Assembly (NCBI GenBank): GCA_946479535.1
Contig: CAMLGP010000148.1
Location: 1 to 6,839 of the forward strand
Length of the DNA: 6,839 nt
Source: an uncultured Bacteroidota bacterium
GTDB taxonomy: Bacteria; Bacteroidota; Bacteroidia; Chitinophagales; Chitinophagaceae
Direction of reading: 5' to 3'
Of the stretch, positions 5,801 to 6,839 are shown one piece after another. The notes under the pieces were generated by a model. It saw only the letters and a list, made by a program, of their open reading frames with translations, was not told the DNA's origin and did not search any database. The translations under genes and the position numbers were made by a program. The stretch's first letter is position 1, and every line of letters begins with the position of its first letter.

Positions 5801-5810
5801 AGCGGATTGT
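5789..5810 (+). promoter_or_regulatory. hairpin overlapping the leader peptide stop codon
   Basis: ACAATCCGC (5789-5797) and GCGGATTGT (5802-5810) pair perfectly over 9 bp; the loop TAAA contains the leader stop codon (5798-5800). The left arm consists of the Thr17, Ile18 and Arg19 codons, so a ribosome at the Thr codons or at the stop would keep the hairpin from forming. It is followed by AATTACCATATT, not by a U run, so it fits a pause or 1:2 hairpin of an attenuator better than a terminator. Confidence 0.65.
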
Positions 5811-5908
5811 AATTACCATATTATAAACTTGGGCAGCAGGCTTAACTCCACAAAGGGTGGCTTATTCTTATCAGTGAAAATCATTTTCTACCAACAATTC
5901 AGCATTTT

Positions 5909-6839
5909 ATGCAGGTTTTAAAATTCGGGGGCACTTCAGTAGCCAACGCAGAAAATATCAATAAGGTCGTCAGCATCATAAAGGACAGAAATTCAAAAGG
6001 AAAAACAATTGTAGTGGCTTCAGCATTAGGAGGGGTAACGGACCTTCTGCTGGGTGCAGCAGAATTGGCTGCCGAGGGAAAGGAAGCCTATAAAGATAAA
6101 CTCTCCATCATAGAACAGCGCCACCTGGAAGCGGTGAAGCAACTTCTACCTATTGCGCATCAAAGCCAGTTACTTAGCCTGGTCAAAAAAGCATGCAATG
6201 AAATTGAAGATATCTGCAACGGTATCTTTTTGTTGGGAGAACTCACGCCACGTTCCAAAGACAGGATCAGCAGCTATGGTGAATGGCTTTCTTCACAGAT
6301 CATCTCTGCCAGATTGAGTGCGGAAAAACTGAACAATTGGTGGAAGGATTCAAGGGAACTGATAGTAACTAATTCTCTGTTTACAGCTGCCGAAGTTGAT
6401 TTTACTTCTACTCTTAAAAAAATTACTTCATTCTTTACCAGCTCCACCGGAGATCTGTTTATTGTTCCCGGGTTTATAGCCGCAGATAAAAATGGAATTA
6501 CTACTACACTGGGCAGAGGAGGTTCTGACTATACTGCTGCAATCATTGCATCCGCAGTTAAAGCTTCAGTTCTGGAGATCTGGACGGATGTTAGTGGAAT
6601 GATGACGGCAGATCCACGTCTTACCAGCAATGCACGGATCATTCCGCATATTTCTTATCAGGAAGCAATGGAGCTATCTCATTTTGGGGCAAAAGTTATT
6701 TATCCGCCTACCATTCAGCCGGTAATGACAAAGAATATTCCGGTATGGATCAAAAATACTTTCGCTCCTGCTGATGAAGGCACACTGATTGAATCTGTTT
6801 CTACTAAAAATGGAAATATTGTACGCGGTATTTCCAGTA
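5909..6839 (+). CDS. thrA: aspartokinase domain of a ThrA-type aspartokinase/homoserine dehydrogenase (3' end outside the window)
   Basis: The frame is open from ATG at 5909 to the right edge, giving 310 residues. It phosphorylates aspartate, the first step towards threonine, isoleucine, methionine and lysine, in the cytoplasm. Motifs are KFGGTSVANAENI (5-17), VVASALGGVTD (35-45), GELTPRSKDRISSYGEWLSS (110-129), TTLGRGGSDYTAA (199-211 region), WTDVSGMMTADPR (225-237) and AMELSHFGAKVIYPPTIQP after it. The visible end, VRGISS, is where the regulatory ACT domains begin. The N-terminal form and insertions match the bifunctional Bacteroidota ThrA (about 800 residues), but the homoserine dehydrogenase half is not visible, so a monofunctional aspartokinase cannot be excluded. 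The threonine/isoleucine-rich leader peptide upstream supports ThrA. No Shine-Dalgarno precedes the ATG; the M-Q-V-L-K start is the usual N-terminus. Confidence 0.88.
   Translation, partial: MQVLKFGGTSVANAENINKVVSIIKDRNSKGKTIVVASALGGVTDLLLGAAELAAEGKEAYKDKLSIIEQRHLEAVKQLLPIAHQSQLLSLVKKACNEIEDICNGIFLLGELTPRSKDRISSYGEWLSSQIISARLSAEKLNNWWKDSRELIVTNSLFTAAEVDFTSTLKKITSFFTSSTGDLFIVPGFIAADKNGITTTLGRGGSDYTAAIIASAVKASVLEIWTDVSGMMTADPRLTSNARIIPHISYQEAMELSHFGAKVIYPPTIQPVMTKNIPVWIKNTFAPADEGTLIESVSTKNGNIVRGISS

Larger units (their letters stand above)
5692..5908 (+). promoter_or_regulatory. candidate threonine/isoleucine attenuator leader region of thrA
   Basis: This transcribed leader contains the Thr-rich peptide frame and a hairpin overlapping its end. 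Several further pairings are possible. GTGGTAA (5702-5708) can pair with TTACCAC (5769-5775, at the first Thr codons) or, with one G-U, with TTACCAT (5813-5819). CCAC (5848-5851) and GTGG (5857-5860) form a weak hairpin before CTTATTCTTAT. The hairpin's right arm (5802-5810) can also pair with 5894-5903, just before the thrA start, with one bulge and one G-U. ACCATATTA occurs at both 5718-5726 and 5815-5823. No strong stem followed by a clean U run is present, so whether control acts on transcription or translation is not decided. Confidence 0.5.

Noticed and set aside
5789..5810. The leader hairpin as a stand-alone intrinsic terminator
   Set aside because: The stem is strong but is followed by AATTACCATATT, not a U run, and its left arm is translated.
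5692..5908. A metabolite riboswitch (for example lysine type) or T-box in front of thrA
   Set aside because: I see no conserved riboswitch core or T-box sequence; the Thr-rich peptide frame gives a simpler explanation.

Overview
The window comes from the chromosome of a member of the Bacteroidota, most likely Chitinophagaceae or a close relative. The evidence is the protein families, the general lack of Shine-Dalgarno sequences, promoter elements of the Bacteroidota type (TAnnTTTG), and intergenic palindromic repeats built from AT-rich words. The assignment rests on family resemblance read by eye, not on a search.

Layout. Positions 1-40 (minus strand) hold the first 13 codons of a PLP-dependent cysteine synthase/cystathionine beta-synthase-like gene, with its promoter next to it. 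An ECF sigma factor (786-1367) and a two-helix membrane anti-sigma-like protein (228-761) form a minus-strand operon that ends in an intrinsic terminator at 61-92. A roughly 160-bp inverted-repeat element lies between the sigma operon and a divergent small membrane protein of DUF6249 type (1623-2039). That gene converges on a minus-strand S41/C-terminal processing protease (2128-3717), and a two-sided terminator at 2068-2092 separates them. After a second palindromic element, a plus-strand pair encodes a BadF-family amino-sugar kinase (3906-4745) and the MurNAc-6-phosphate etherase MurQ (4757-5581). This pair is a peptidoglycan-recycling module and ends in a long palindrome followed by a T run. 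From 5909 to the right edge runs the aspartokinase part of a ThrA-type aspartokinase/homoserine dehydrogenase, cut by the window.

The most notable signal lies in the 327-bp gap before thrA. An unannotated 19-codon reading frame (5741-5800) encodes MNAHSFASSITTSTTTTIR, with six Thr and two Ile in its last ten residues. Its final three sense codons form one arm of a perfect 9-bp hairpin, with the stop codon in the loop. This is the architecture of a classical leader-peptide attenuator responding to threonine and isoleucine, here in front of a threonine-pathway gene. No clear U-tailed terminator follows, so the downstream half of the mechanism is open.

The cell-envelope genes (S41 protease, MurQ/kinase, sigma/anti-sigma) and the amino-acid genes look like ordinary chromosomal neighbours. 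There is no sign of a phage, plasmid, insertion sequence or CRISPR array.
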